Source of the DNA: Reinekea marina
GTDB lineage: Bacteria > Pseudomonadota > Gammaproteobacteria > Pseudomonadales > Natronospirillaceae
Length of the DNA stretch: 64,000 bases
Assembly (NCBI RefSeq): GCF_030409715.1
Contig: NZ_JAUFQI010000001.1
Span: 434,001 to 498,000 of the forward strand
Direction: 5' to 3'
Below are positions 33,139-43,132 of this stretch, piece after piece; within the stretch, counting starts at the first letter, position 1; every line of letters begins with the position of its first letter. Position numbers and translations under genes: made by a program. Below the pieces are notes generated by a model that saw nothing but the letters and a program-made list of their open reading frames with translations, was not told the DNA's origin and searched no databases.

Positions 33139-34692
33139 TTAATCATTAACGTTGTGTTTAGTTTTACAGAGTTCTGCTAAGTCTTTAGCCGTCATAGGCT
33201 TACCAAAGCCCCAACCTTGACCAAATTCTACGCCGAGCTCTCGCAGTTCATTTTCTTGCATCACGTTTTCGATGCCTTCTGCAACAACTTTCAAATTAAG
33301 ATCATTGGCAATTTTTATGATGTGAGGAATTAAGGAGGATTTAATACTGCCTTCCTCCATATCCATCACAAAACTACGATCAATTTTTAAAACATTACAG
33401 TGCATGCTTTTAACTTGATTGAGGCTGGAATAGCCGGTGCCAAAATCGTCTACTGCAATGGTAAAGCCTTGGTCCTTTAACCAAGCAAGCTGGCTGATGG
33501 CTTCTGATTCTTCAAGCTTCTCATCTTCAGTTATTTCAAATTCAATATTAAATCGAGAGTTTTTAACTTCGTGAATGTCTATCACTTTTTGAATTCGCCC
33601 GGACGATATGTCACTTGGAAACAAATTAAAATTGATTTTGAAGTTGGCTGGTAGCTCAGATTGCGCCCCTAAATCTAGAAGCGCTTTTTTGATGATTTGT
33701 TCAGTAAAGAGCCAAGAAAGTTCTAATTCTCGTACTACGGGTATGAATTGATCGGGGTAAATCGCCATACGTCTATCTTTAAAGCGCGCCAATGCCTCGC
33801 ACCCAATAATCTCGCCCGAATTTAAATCGACAATAGGTTGATAAAGGCTAAAAAATTGATCTTTTCGTATGGCTCGAGTAACAATGGCGCGAGTCGAATA
33901 AAACTTTTTATACGCCAATAATACGAAGGTATGAACGCGAAACGAAACAATCAGTATTAGAAAAAAACTGATCAGCATTAACTTAGAATAAATGGAGAAA
34001 AAAGTCTGATAATTCGATGTTAAAGCAACGCAATAGTTAGAAGATTGCGGTATACAGTGCTCTGAATACTGGGTGATTAAAGAAAAGTCAAAACCTTTCA
34101 AACCATGTTTATTTTGATAAAGTCCCTCTTCACCGGCCAAATGATTGGGCCGATTATTACCATGATAAATTAGCTGCCAACGAAAGTCTTTAGGTGCAAT
34201 GGCTGCAAGAACGGCTAAATCATAAACCGCGTTAAAGTCACCCTTCTTAGCAATAAGTGCATTGTATTTTTTATCGAACATTACTAAGGGTTGATCAACC
34301 CAAATCTCGAACCCCTTCTCAGTGACAAAGCTTGGTAACGAGGAAGGATAAGGATTATCAAGTACACCAATACCTGTAGTACATACTAATTCGAAATTCT
34401 TTAAGTAGCCTATATCTTTGATTGAGGCAGCAACGAATAAGGCCTGGCGCATGGCTAATAAAGTTTTAGGCGAGCAATCATTAAAACCATTCGAGTTCAA
34501 ATTGTTTAAGGTAATTTCTATTTCAATGGCTGTTGCCGCGATCTCTTTAAAAATTTCGGCCGCATATTCAGTGTGAGTGCGTTTAAAATCCCAAAGCATG
34601 CCCCCAAAAGCTAATAAGGTGCCTAAGAGTAGTACGCTGATCGTGGCTAAATTGGCGCTTGAACGCATCCAATTTGAATAGTTAAAACTCAT
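33139..34692 (-). CDS. CSS-motif cyclic-di-GMP phosphodiesterase
   Basis: 517 residues. An N-terminal membrane segment (about 15-33), a periplasmic CSS-motif domain (about 40-235) with the key Cys in FNDCSPKTL and a partner Cys in ELVCTTGIG, a second membrane segment (about 237-258), then an EAL domain (about 270-510). EAL residues are intact: GCEALARF, TEDEKLEE, DDFGTGYSSL, KIDRSFVMD and VAEGIE. Relatives sense periplasmic redox through the CSS cysteines and lower c-di-GMP. Start ATG at 34692 has a weak ribosome site. Confidence 0.9.
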   Translation of the reverse strand: MSFNYSNWMRSSANLATISVLLLGTLLAFGGMLWDFKRTHTEYAAEIFKEIAATAIEIEITLNNLNSNGFNDCSPKTLLAMRQALFVAASIKDIGYLKNFELVCTTGIGVLDNPYPSSLPSFVTEKGFEIWVDQPLVMFDKKYNALIAKKGDFNAVYDLAVLAAIAPKDFRWQLIYHGNNRPNHLAGEEGLYQNKHGLKGFDFSLITQYSEHCIPQSSNYCVALTSNYQTFFSIYSKLMLISFFLILIVSFRVHTFVLLAYKKFYSTRAIVTRAIRKDQFFSLYQPIVDLNSGEIIGCEALARFKDRRMAIYPDQFIPVVRELELSWLFTEQIIKKALLDLGAQSELPANFKINFNLFPSDISSGRIQKVIDIHEVKNSRFNIEFEITEDEKLEESEAISQLAWLKDQGFTIAVDDFGTGYSSLNQVKSMHCNVLKIDRSFVMDMEEGSIKSSLIPHIIKIANDLNLKVVAEGIENVMQENELRELGVEFGQGWGFGKPMTAKDLAELCKTKHNVND

Positions 34693-34813
34693 CTTTTATC
34701 AGAAGTAGGCACTTTAATGGAGGTCTATTTACTAAAGCTTATAAACCACTGTTTTGTCAACAAATGGTCTGATTTTAAACGGCTTTAGTTGTAGGGCGTT
34801 ACTCATGTGTGTC

Positions 34814-36841
34814 TTAGTTGTTAAGTAGTGCTCTTAAATCGGATAAGGTTTGAGCGTTTTGCTCCTTATTAGCCGTTTGGCCGCCTTCTTCTTTGCCACC
34901 CACCCAAGTTACGTCCTCTTCAGGAAGCTCGTCTAAAAATCGGCTGGGAGTGCAATCAACCAGCTCGCCAAATTGTTTGCGCTTTGCCGCAAAGGTTAGG
35001 GTTAAGTTTTTCTTGGCTCGAGTAATGCCGACGTACATGAGTCGACGCTCTTCTTCAATGTCATCGCTTTCTATCGAGTTTCTGTGTGGCAGCAGCTCCT
35101 CTTCTAAACCGAGAATATAGACATAAGGGAACTCCAGCCCTTTAGAGGCGTGAAGGGTCATTAACTGAACCGCGTCTTCAACTTCATCTTCTTCTTGGCG
35201 ATCCATTAAATCTCGCAACACTAACTTGCCGATGGCTTCTTCGATGGCAAGGTCTGAGTCATCCTCATCATTGCCGCGTTCTAACATGGATTGTAAGCCG
35301 TCTATCAATATATGGACATTGGCTAAGCGTTTTTCAGCTTGGCGATCCGTTTGACTGTCTTGACGCAACCATGCCTCGTAATTGATGTCTGTAATCAGTT
35401 CACGGATCACCATGACTGGGTTTTCATCGGTGTGCAGTTTTTTGATGGTGCGACTTAACCAACTTGAGAAACGCTCTAAACGTTCACCCGCTTTCGGTGT
35501 TAAATGTTGGCGCAGGCCAAGTTCTTCAGAAGCCGCAGCTAAGCTTACGCCTCGCACCGTAGCGTAATCGTTTAGCTTTTCTAACGTAGCTGCACCGATC
35601 TCCCGTCGCGGCGTATTGATGATGCGCAAAAAAGCGGCGTCATCATCAGGGTTAATCAGAAGGCGCAGATAGCTCATGACGTCTTTAATTTCTGCCTTAG
35701 CAAAAAATGAAGTACCACCATTTATTTTATAAGGAATGCGATTTTGTTGAAGCTTTAGTTCCATAATGCGAGCTTGATGGTTGCCGCGATAGAGTACGGC
35801 AAAGTCACTGTAACTGCCTTTAGTGACTAAGCGTTTATGGAGAATCTCATTGGCCACTCGTTCAGCTTCGGCCTCATCAGAAGGGCAGCGAACAATACGA
35901 ATTGGGTCGCCAAAGCCCATCTCGCTCCATAAAGTCTTCTTAAATACGTGTGGGTTGTTGTCGATTACCGTGTTAGCGGCCTTTAAGATAAGCCCTGTTG
36001 AACGATAATTTTGCTCCAGCTTTACCAGCTTTAAATTGGGGAAGTCATCTTGCAGTTTGACTAGGTTTTCAGGGCGAGCACCACGCCAACTGTAAATAGA
36101 TTGGTCGTCATCGCCAACTACGGTGAAACGAGGCTGGTCGCCAACAATGAGCTTGACTAACAAGTACTGAGAGATATTGGTGTCTTGATACTCATCCACT
36201 AACAAATATCGAATTCGGCGTTGCCATTTACCCAATACTTCTGGGTGGTTTAAAAATAATAGCGTGGGCAAACGAATTAAATCGTCAAAATCAACAGCGT
36301 TATAGGCCGTCAGCATGCGGTTATATTCTTCATACACAGAGATAGCCAACACTTCGCGGGCATCGTCTACTTTGCCGACCAATTCATTCGCTTCTATTAA
36401 ATCGTTTTTCCAGAGGCTGATGGTGTTTCGAAAATAATCTACTTCATCAACCGCATTTGGTGCCGTTCGCAAGACAATATCTTTAATTAGGGCTTTTGAA
36501 TCGTGGTCATCAAAAAGCGTAAAGGAGCTTTTTAAGCCAAGGTGCTCGGCTTCTTTACGTAAAATATTTAAACCAAGGTTGTGAAAAGTAGACACAATTA
36601 GACCGTGAGCCTTTTTACCGCTGACCAGCTTCATCACGCGGGCTTTCATTTCGCGTGCGGCTTTATTGGTGAATGTCACTGCAGCGATATTTCGGCCCAA
36701 ATAGCCGCATTCTTCAATCAAATAGGCGATTTTAGTGGTAATAACCGACGTTTTACCCGAGCCAGCACCGGCCAACACCAATAATGGACCACTGATGTAG
36801 TCTACGGATTCTTTTTGACGCGGGTTTAAGCGGTTTGCCAT
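34814..36841 (-). CDS. rep: ATP-dependent DNA helicase Rep
   Basis: 675 residues, normal for Rep. Superfamily 1A helicase: NPRQKESVDY, Walker A LVLAGAGSGKTSVI, the DEYQDTN Walker B, GDDDQSIYSWRGA, QNYRSTG, VQLMTLHASKGLEFPYVY and RLMYVGITRAKK. Rep is a 3'-5' helicase that clears proteins ahead of the replication fork. Single gene, no coupled neighbour. Confidence 0.95.
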   Translation of the reverse strand: MANRLNPRQKESVDYISGPLLVLAGAGSGKTSVITTKIAYLIEECGYLGRNIAAVTFTNKAAREMKARVMKLVSGKKAHGLIVSTFHNLGLNILRKEAEHLGLKSSFTLFDDHDSKALIKDIVLRTAPNAVDEVDYFRNTISLWKNDLIEANELVGKVDDAREVLAISVYEEYNRMLTAYNAVDFDDLIRLPTLLFLNHPEVLGKWQRRIRYLLVDEYQDTNISQYLLVKLIVGDQPRFTVVGDDDQSIYSWRGARPENLVKLQDDFPNLKLVKLEQNYRSTGLILKAANTVIDNNPHVFKKTLWSEMGFGDPIRIVRCPSDEAEAERVANEILHKRLVTKGSYSDFAVLYRGNHQARIMELKLQQNRIPYKINGGTSFFAKAEIKDVMSYLRLLINPDDDAAFLRIINTPRREIGAATLEKLNDYATVRGVSLAAASEELGLRQHLTPKAGERLERFSSWLSRTIKKLHTDENPVMVIRELITDINYEAWLRQDSQTDRQAEKRLANVHILIDGLQSMLERGNDEDDSDLAIEEAIGKLVLRDLMDRQEEDEVEDAVQLMTLHASKGLEFPYVYILGLEEELLPHRNSIESDDIEEERRLMYVGITRAKKNLTLTFAAKRKQFGELVDCTPSRFLDELPEEDVTWVGGKEEGGQTANKEQNAQTLSDLRALLNN

Positions 36842-37007
36842 GAATTTGGATGTCTTTAACGGTGGGCGGGCGATTTTAGCAGCACAGGTTCAATAGCCCA
36901 AGTGTTCATATGTAAATTACCGAGGTTACAAAAATACACTCAATTAGACCGCTACCAGGGCGTTAATCGACTACTTTGATAGGTGTAAACAGAGAAGGAG
37001 TTCAATT

Positions 37008-37259
37008 ATGTTACCTAAGCCAGTCTATGAGGTGTTACCTATTGCCTATGTAGTTGGGTCTATCATCGCACTTGCCGTGGCAGATCATTTTATCGTTGTA
37101 TTGCCAGTTGCCTTGTTGTTATCAACGGCAGCTTACATTATTTACTTACGGTACCATTTTCGACATTTAACGGCTCGAGAGCGAGCGGCGATGATGTCGG
37201 AGCGATTTAAATCACACACCAAACCGAAATATGTGCGTAAGCGCCATCACTCTTTTTAG
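37008..37259 (+). CDS. Small basic membrane protein
   Basis: 83 residues. Two membrane segments at about 12-28 and 32-50, joined by a short turn (ADHFIVVLPVALL), then a basic tail (RHLTARERAAMMSERF, KYVRKRHH). GAAGGAG precedes ATG at 37008. I do not recognise a named family; similar short hydrophobic proteins with basic tails are common. It has good ribosome site and codon pattern, so it is likely a real gene. Confidence 0.65.
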   Translation: MLPKPVYEVLPIAYVVGSIIALAVADHFIVVLPVALLLSTAAYIIYLRYHFRHLTARERAAMMSERFKSHTKPKYVRKRHHSF

Positions 37260-37274
37260 TACCTACCGCAAATA

Positions 37275-37292
37275 GGGCTCACCAGTGAGCCC
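37275..37292. terminator. Terminator-like hairpin between convergent genes
   Basis: GGGCTCA (37275-37281) pairs with TGAGCCC (37286-37292) over CCAG. No T run follows, so its strength is doubtful. Confidence 0.5.
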
Positions 37293-37302
37293 ATATGCGT
37301 AT

Positions 37303-38133
37303 TTACGGCAGTAAAATTCGGTCTGGCTCTATGATGATTTGCTTCTGTTTATATAAGCGGCCAATGGCTTTTTTGAAATTGCCTTTGCTGACTTGAAAGT
37401 GGGCATAAATATCATCGGGCGAGCTTTTATCGGACAGTAATAAGCAACCATCATGCTCTGCTAAGCGCTGTAAAATACGATCGCCAATATCAACACGTGC
37501 TTCATGGCCTTGCAGTTGCATTTGCACATCGAGTTTATTATCACTGCGCACATTCTTAATGTAACCCATTAACTTTTGGCCAGGTTTGAGTGGCTTTAAA
37601 ACATCATCATTAAAGATTACACCCAAATAAAGTTGATCAATAATGACCTTGTAGCCGATGTTTGTGCGATTAACGACCATTAAACTGACGCGATCGTTCT
37701 TTTGATAATTGGTGGTTTCTTCACGCAAGAAGTTACTGAGTTTTGCCGTAGCGGCAACTCGATCAGTAAAATCATCTAAGTACAAATACACCACATGGCG
37801 TTCACCTACTTCCATGGGTTTACGCATTTGGTTGCTCGGTACCAGTAAGTCTTTATCTAAGCCCCAGTCTAAAAATGCCCCAAATTTGGTGACATCCTTA
37901 ACTTCTAAGCAGGCGCATTCATTGACTTGGGCTTTTGCTTTAGCGGTTGTTGCAATGAGTCGATCTTCAGAATCGTGATAGATAAAAACGCTAATTTCAT
38001 CGCCCACTTCGCAGCCTTCGGGTACTTGTCGCTTTGGCAATAACACGGTGTCTAGCGGACCCGCATCTAAATAAACGCCAAAATCAGCTTTGCTTACCAC
38101 CGGAAGAGTATTGTATTTACCTATTTGCGCCAT
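37303..38133 (-). CDS. cvfB: S1-domain RNA-binding protein, CvfB family
   Basis: 276 residues from ATG at 38133; the longer frame to 38172 has no ribosome site. Repeated S1-like domains at about 1-60, 65-130 and 140-210 (DFGVYLDAGPLDTVLLPKRQ, KFGAFLDWGLDKDLLVP, NIGYKVIIDQLYLGVIF) and a C-terminal winged helix (FQVSKGNFKKAIGRLYKQ). CvfB/YitL proteins bind RNA and affect virulence gene expression in Staphylococcus; the bacterial role in general is not settled. Confidence 0.85.
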   Translation of the reverse strand: MAQIGKYNTLPVVSKADFGVYLDAGPLDTVLLPKRQVPEGCEVGDEISVFIYHDSEDRLIATTAKAKAQVNECACLEVKDVTKFGAFLDWGLDKDLLVPSNQMRKPMEVGERHVVYLYLDDFTDRVAATAKLSNFLREETTNYQKNDRVSLMVVNRTNIGYKVIIDQLYLGVIFNDDVLKPLKPGQKLMGYIKNVRSDNKLDVQMQLQGHEARVDIGDRILQRLAEHDGCLLLSDKSSPDDIYAHFQVSKGNFKKAIGRLYKQKQIIIEPDRILLP

Positions 38134-38275
38134 GAACAACCTAAATCTAAAACAAGAATTTGAATGCTCCATTGTAGTACGGAATGAACAGCGACGTAAC
38201 AGAAAATCATTTGGCTAGGAGTTTTTGCTTTTCGAGCACTGTGTTAGTCTGGATTTATTCAATTGGAGAGCTGTT

Positions 38276-39685
38276 ATGAATTGGTCGGAAGATTCAAACT
38301 ACAACCAAATAGAACGACAAATAGAGCGGTTAACAGATCAGCATAAAGACTTAATGGGTTGGGCTATTAACGCTAAAGCCACACAATCGGTTCAAAGCCT
38401 AATGATGGCAAAAAAGCGTAATGAAATGCGGGTTTACCAATCCCGTGATGTTGACGATACCAGCTACAAAGTTACGCTTTATGTCACCGGAGAAGAGGGG
38501 GCAAAAACGGGTGCGTCCACGGCAACGATTCAACCGGCCGATGCGGTTGAGTCACAGCTTTTGCAAATTCTGGCGAATGCTCGTTTAGCGATGAACGCAG
38601 CCTACCCATTGGCCGAAAAACCAGACCAAGAATACCCCAATGTAGAGTCTTCTTGTCCGGAAATCAGTGCTAACATTGTCGAATCTCACCAGTCTATGGT
38701 GAAGCGAATTGAAGCGCACGTTGCAAGCTTGACTAATGTTCAGGTCAACAGTGCTGAGCTTTATTCTAACGTTCACTATCATGGCTTAAAAACCTCGACA
38801 GGTATCGAAGCGCAAAAAACCACCACCGATGTTTATTTTGAAGTGGCCATGGAACGAGTGCCGGGTCCAAACCTTCAAGAAGTTTTAAAGTATTGGCACT
38901 TTGTGGGCGTGGGAGATGCTAACCTAGAAGAGCGACTAGACGCCGTTGCTGAAGAAACCCAATTAACGACCGGGGCGTTGATGCCGCCCGCCCGTACCAG
39001 TGCGACAATACTAGTAGACAGCTACGCCATCAGTAAATTTGTTAGCGCAATCGCCACCCAATTGAGTGGAGAGGCCGAGTATGCTCAAGGTCCTCACTTA
39101 AAGCCGAACGATCAATTAACGATTTCCGATCGTGATGAACAGTCTGATACGTTGACGATAACCATCGACCCTACCTTAGCGCAGATGGCCAAATCTACGG
39201 CTTATACTGAAGAAGGCTTAGTTGCTCAGAAAGCGGATGTCATTGTTAATAACGAAGTAAAGCATCAACTACTCAATACCCGCTTTGCCCATATACTGGG
39301 AAAAGAACCGAATGGAATATATGGCAACCTAGTTGTGCCTGCGGGTTCAGCCACTCGTGAGTCGCTCTTGGAGAGTAAGGAGGAAGTTATAGAGGTATTG
39401 GACTTCTCTTCCTTATTGGTTAATCCGACTTCTTTAACGTGGAGCAGCGAAATAAAGCTAGGGCGGTTGTATCAACAGGGCAAGCCCGTAAAAACGTTAA
39501 AAGGTGGCATAGTTTCGGGCAATATACGTGAGTCTTTGGCAGGGTTTAAGTTCAGCCGTGACCTCACTCGACGTAACACCGCAGGGGGGTATTTCGAACC
39601 CGCGGGAGGTTATTTAGGGCCAGAGCATATGTTAATGTGGAAAGGCATCAGTATTGCGGGTGAATCCGAACAGGAGGCAGTATGA
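38276..39685 (+). CDS. TldE/PmbA-type subunit of a TldD/TldE protease
   Basis: 469 residues from ATG at 38276 with GGAGAG 6 bases upstream. Its N-terminal part (about 30-200) and central GLKTSTGIEAQKTTTDV region are PmbA-like, and the C-terminal SGNIRESLAGFKFSRDLTRR block fits. No HExxxH motif is present, as in TldE. It overlaps tldD-like by ATGA, so a heterodimer is likely. In the classical E. coli case the two genes are unlinked. This linked pair may be a second, specialised set, perhaps processing a peptide; the substrate is unknown. Confidence 0.75.
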   Translation: MNWSEDSNYNQIERQIERLTDQHKDLMGWAINAKATQSVQSLMMAKKRNEMRVYQSRDVDDTSYKVTLYVTGEEGAKTGASTATIQPADAVESQLLQILANARLAMNAAYPLAEKPDQEYPNVESSCPEISANIVESHQSMVKRIEAHVASLTNVQVNSAELYSNVHYHGLKTSTGIEAQKTTTDVYFEVAMERVPGPNLQEVLKYWHFVGVGDANLEERLDAVAEETQLTTGALMPPARTSATILVDSYAISKFVSAIATQLSGEAEYAQGPHLKPNDQLTISDRDEQSDTLTITIDPTLAQMAKSTAYTEEGLVAQKADVIVNNEVKHQLLNTRFAHILGKEPNGIYGNLVVPAGSATRESLLESKEEVIEVLDFSSLLVNPTSLTWSSEIKLGRLYQQGKPVKTLKGGIVSGNIRESLAGFKFSRDLTRRNTAGGYFEPAGGYLGPEHMLMWKGISIAGESEQEAV

Positions 39686-41268
39686 ACAGCATAGCAACCG
39701 TGGCCGCATATCGGCCAGCCTTGCCAGAGCAAGCAAGCCAGTTAATCGAAAGCCTACAAAAAGCCGTTGCATTGATCGAAGGGTCGCCACAACCTGGCGT
39801 ATATGCATTTGCCTGGTATGAGCATAAACAAACTAAAATGGTTGAAGCCAGACGAAACATAAGCACCTCGGTTGATGGCGATAGCGGCATTGTGCTCAGA
39901 GCTTATGTTGGCGGCGTTCATATTGAAAAGGCCACTAATACTATTAATCCAGAAACTATTCTTCGATCGGCGCAACAGTTGAGAGCACAAATTGATGCTT
40001 TAGCCGTGCAAACTCGTTCAGAAGAATATGAGCCAACAACATGGTCGCAAGAAATCGCCCATGGTTTACCTCAGGACATTCAGCAACAACTACCCGAAAA
40101 CCTAGACGCGACTACGCCGGTGCATTTTGCGCCTCAGTGTCGCCAGCGGTTTGAAGACATTAATCTCGATTCCCTTGTTGAAATGGCCACTACATTTCGG
40201 CAAAAAATACTCAGCTTATCAACTCGTGCCGTCGAAGAAGAAAGTGTTTATAAACCCTTAGCCGACGCCATGGTGATGTTGCGTTTTAAAACCACGACAC
40301 ACATTTTTGTCGATCGAGAAAAAACACTGTCACAGGTATTACCTGTATCTATGTTGAATGCGATGGGTATGACCGCCAGTGGTCAAATGGCGAGGATATC
40401 CGATGGTGGTATGGGCACTTTTGAACTGATCCAGTTCGATGAAGATAAGTTACATGAACTGGCGATTACACCTTTGGAGTTATCTCAAGCTCCCAAGTTA
40501 CCCGCCGGCCGCTATCAAGTAATTACGGGTCCGGGTATATCGGGAGTGATCGCTCACGAAGCCTTTGGTCACACCCAAGAAGGCGATACGTGGATGAAAG
40601 GCCGTAGTATTGCTACTCGATTGCGAGAAGAAGGCGTTCGAGTGGGAAATGACCAAGCCACCATTATGAATAATCCCGCCTTATATCAAATGGATGGAAT
40701 GGCCGCGGGTTCAAATGGCAGCTATTACTTTGACCATGAAGGCCAGTTAGCTCGTCCACAAGCCATTTTAGATAAAGGCTATTTATCGACGCCGATGACA
40801 GATCTAACTTCAGCTAATGAGTTAGAGGTGGCTCGAACAGCCAATGGCAAGCGCGAGAGTTGGCGTCGTCCGTTGATGTCACGCCAAACCAATACCTATT
40901 TCACCCCCGGTGATAAATCGCTAGGTGAATTGATCAGTATGGTGCAAGATGGCTTTTTGGCGGTGCACCCGTTCGGTGGAATGGAAGATCCAAAAGGTGG
41001 TAGCTTAACAGTAGGGGCGGCCTATTTTGAAGAAATCAAAGACGGTGTCTTAACGGGTCAAAAATACCTCGGTCCGGCCGGTGGACATATTGAAATTACC
41101 GACTCCGTTTTTGATATTTTAGACCGCATCGTCGCAAAAACAAAAGTAGATGCGGACCATCAAATACCAAAGACGCAATTAGGTGGCTGTGGTAAATATC
41201 ACAAAGAGTTAGTCGATGCAGGTGTCGGCGGTCCATATATACTTTGGGAAAGTGTCGCCTGTGGGTAG
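39682..41268 (+). CDS. TldD-type metalloprotease
   Basis: 528 residues, longer than the about 480 of E. coli TldD. The catalytic zinc site HEAFGH (IAHEAFGHTQEGD, about residue 293) is intact, and a Cys in LGGCGKYHK (about 505) matches the third zinc ligand of TldD. HPFGGMEDPKGG and VAKTKVDADHQIPKTQLGG resemble the active-site cleft. TldD/TldE cleaves unfolded peptides and matures some ribosomal peptides (microcin B17) and CcdA. Encoded after, not before, its TldE partner. No obvious precursor peptide was found nearby. Confidence 0.8.
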   Translation: MNSIATVAAYRPALPEQASQLIESLQKAVALIEGSPQPGVYAFAWYEHKQTKMVEARRNISTSVDGDSGIVLRAYVGGVHIEKATNTINPETILRSAQQLRAQIDALAVQTRSEEYEPTTWSQEIAHGLPQDIQQQLPENLDATTPVHFAPQCRQRFEDINLDSLVEMATTFRQKILSLSTRAVEEESVYKPLADAMVMLRFKTTTHIFVDREKTLSQVLPVSMLNAMGMTASGQMARISDGGMGTFELIQFDEDKLHELAITPLELSQAPKLPAGRYQVITGPGISGVIAHEAFGHTQEGDTWMKGRSIATRLREEGVRVGNDQATIMNNPALYQMDGMAAGSNGSYYFDHEGQLARPQAILDKGYLSTPMTDLTSANELEVARTANGKRESWRRPLMSRQTNTYFTPGDKSLGELISMVQDGFLAVHPFGGMEDPKGGSLTVGAAYFEEIKDGVLTGQKYLGPAGGHIEITDSVFDILDRIVAKTKVDADHQIPKTQLGGCGKYHKELVDAGVGGPYILWESVACG

Positions 41269-41304
41269 GTATAAGGCGAGCTGAAGCAAACAGTAGCAGA
41301 GTAG

Positions 41305-42624
41305 GTGAAGGTGTTGAGCATAGAGTTCCTTTTAAATTTTTATAACAGCAGCATGGCAGCGAACAGTGAACTTGTTCAATTGTTAATGGTGCTGTCATTG
41401 TGGCCAATTGCATGGTTGATGGCCATTTTTTCATCACGGCTCATCAACAAGCTGAAACAATCCAAATCGGGGTTTGTGTCGCAAATTTATGATTTTTTAG
41501 GCCACTCTTCAATTTTATTTTCTTGGTTTTTCTTAATCATCTTTCTGATCTATGGGCTAGAAGCTTACAAGCAGCCAACAAAAATTGTGCAGCTTTGTCA
41601 GTCGCTCATTCTGTTACTCATAGTGGTTAAATACAGCTTTACGTTTATCAAAACTAAGGCGTTTGCTCGGGTATTGTTGTACACCATCGCACCTCTGATT
41701 CTATTAGATGCCTTTAATGCATTAACACCCTTAACAACAGCGCTCGATGCCTATGATTTGAATCTTGGCAATTTCCATATATCCCTTTTTGATATCATTC
41801 GAGTGATCTATTTCGGGGGATTACTTTTTTGGTTGGGTAAAGAATCTAGCCGAATAGGTAAACAGGTTATTCGCAACCAATCGGGTGTCGATTCCAGCAC
41901 ACGTGAAGTCATTGCTAAGTTATTTGAAGTAGCCTTGTACGTGTTTATGTTCTTAATACTGCTTAACGTATTGGGCATTAACCTAACCACCTTAGCCGTT
42001 TTTGGTGGCGCAATAGGTGTAGGTATTGGCTTTGGCCTACAGTCGATCGCGTCAAACTTCATTTCAGGTTTAATTATTTTATTGGATCGATCGTTATCGA
42101 TAGGCGATTACATTGAATTTGAAGACGGCCGTTCAGGCACCATTCGTGAGCTCAACTTACGCGCCATCACGCTTGAGACTTTTGATGGGAAAGACATCGT
42201 GGTTCCAAATGATGTGTTCTCGACAGAAACCTTCATTAATTGGACTCATAAAAACGATCGTCAACGCTACTCCATAGATTACAGTGTGGCCTACCATACA
42301 GATCTCGATCAGCTGTTTCCTTTAATTAAAGACATGTTGTGCGCTCACCCAAAAGTATTGTCGGGAAGTGACTATAGTTTCGAGGAACAACCCGATGTTG
42401 AAATCTCAGGGTTTGGTGATAACGGCATAGATTTGCATATTGAGTTTTGGATGGAAGCCATCGACGATGGTGAGCATCGAGTAGGGGGAGATTTACTGTA
42501 CGAACTTTGGAAATTAATGAACAAGCACGGGTTCGAATTTCCATTCCCGCAACGCGAAGTGCGGTTGCTCAAAGATAAACCTAATGATTCAGCCGCCTCC
42601 TCGTTTAGAGAGCCTTCAAACTAG
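41305..42624 (+). CDS. MscS-family mechanosensitive channel
   Basis: 439 residues if GTG at 41305 is used; other starts (GTG 41311, TTG 41314, ATG 41353) cannot be ruled out. Several N-terminal membrane segments, then the MscS core: the pore helix region AVFGGAIGVGIGFGLQSIASNFISGLIILLDR (about 230-262), the beta domain (GDYIEFEDGRSGTIRELNLRA) and the alpha/beta domain. Relieves osmotic downshock. About 36 bases after tldD-like, maybe cotranscribed. Confidence 0.88.
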   Translation: MKVLSIEFLLNFYNSSMAANSELVQLLMVLSLWPIAWLMAIFSSRLINKLKQSKSGFVSQIYDFLGHSSILFSWFFLIIFLIYGLEAYKQPTKIVQLCQSLILLLIVVKYSFTFIKTKAFARVLLYTIAPLILLDAFNALTPLTTALDAYDLNLGNFHISLFDIIRVIYFGGLLFWLGKESSRIGKQVIRNQSGVDSSTREVIAKLFEVALYVFMFLILLNVLGINLTTLAVFGGAIGVGIGFGLQSIASNFISGLIILLDRSLSIGDYIEFEDGRSGTIRELNLRAITLETFDGKDIVVPNDVFSTETFINWTHKNDRQRYSIDYSVAYHTDLDQLFPLIKDMLCAHPKVLSGSDYSFEEQPDVEISGFGDNGIDLHIEFWMEAIDDGEHRVGGDLLYELWKLMNKHGFEFPFPQREVRLLKDKPNDSAASSFREPSN

Positions 42625-42756
42625 AAAACTACCCTTTTCGAGGTAGTCGCTGTGATTTATATTATTATTTTCTAAATTAAGTGCTTAAACTGTTTGAATT
42701 TTAAATAGGATTCTGGAACAGTAACGGTTCAACTTTTATTTCTTTTAGGATGGCCA

Positions 42757-43065
42757 ATGAAAAAATTATTGTTATTAGCAGCCGCGAGCTTATTTGCAGC
42801 CACCACTTTTGCCGCTGATATCGAAGCGGGAAAAGCCAAAGCCGCGGTATGTGCAGGTTGTCATGGTGCTAACGGCATTTCTGCTATTCCTACTTATCCA
42901 AACCTTGCTGGGCAAAAAGCAGCCTACTTAGTGTCTTCTATGAAAGCTTACAAAGCGCAAGAACGCACCGGCGGCCAGGCACCTGTTATGTACGGCATGG
43001 TTGCAGCCTTGTCTGATGCAGACATTGAAAACTTAGCCGCTTATTTTGAAAGCCTAGGTAATTAA
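42757..43065 (+). CDS. Small class I cytochrome c (c553/c5-like)
   Basis: 102 residues. Signal peptide of about 19 residues (LFAATTFA) then a single-heme domain with [11 protein letters not shown] and the Met ligand in [17 protein letters not shown] is the C-terminus. A soluble periplasmic electron carrier; possible donors or acceptors include Sox or a terminal oxidase, but nothing links it directly. Followed by a terminator. Confidence 0.88.
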   Translation: MKKLLLLAAASLFAATTFAADIEAGKAKAAVCAGCHGANGISAIPTYPNLAGQKAAYLVSSMKAYKAQERTGGQAPVMYGMVAALSDADIENLAAYFESLGN

Positions 43066-43095
43066 CCTCACTGTTCAAGAGAAATAGCCTTTCAA

Positions 43096-43121
43096 AACCC
43101 TAGCTAATGCTGGGGTTTTTT
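43096..43121 (+). terminator. Rho-independent terminator after the cytochrome gene
   Basis: AACCCTAGC (43096-43104) pairs with GCTGGGGTT (43109-43117) with one T-G pair, loop TAAT, followed by a T run. Confidence 0.8.
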
Positions 43122-43132
43122 CTGCGTCTTAA

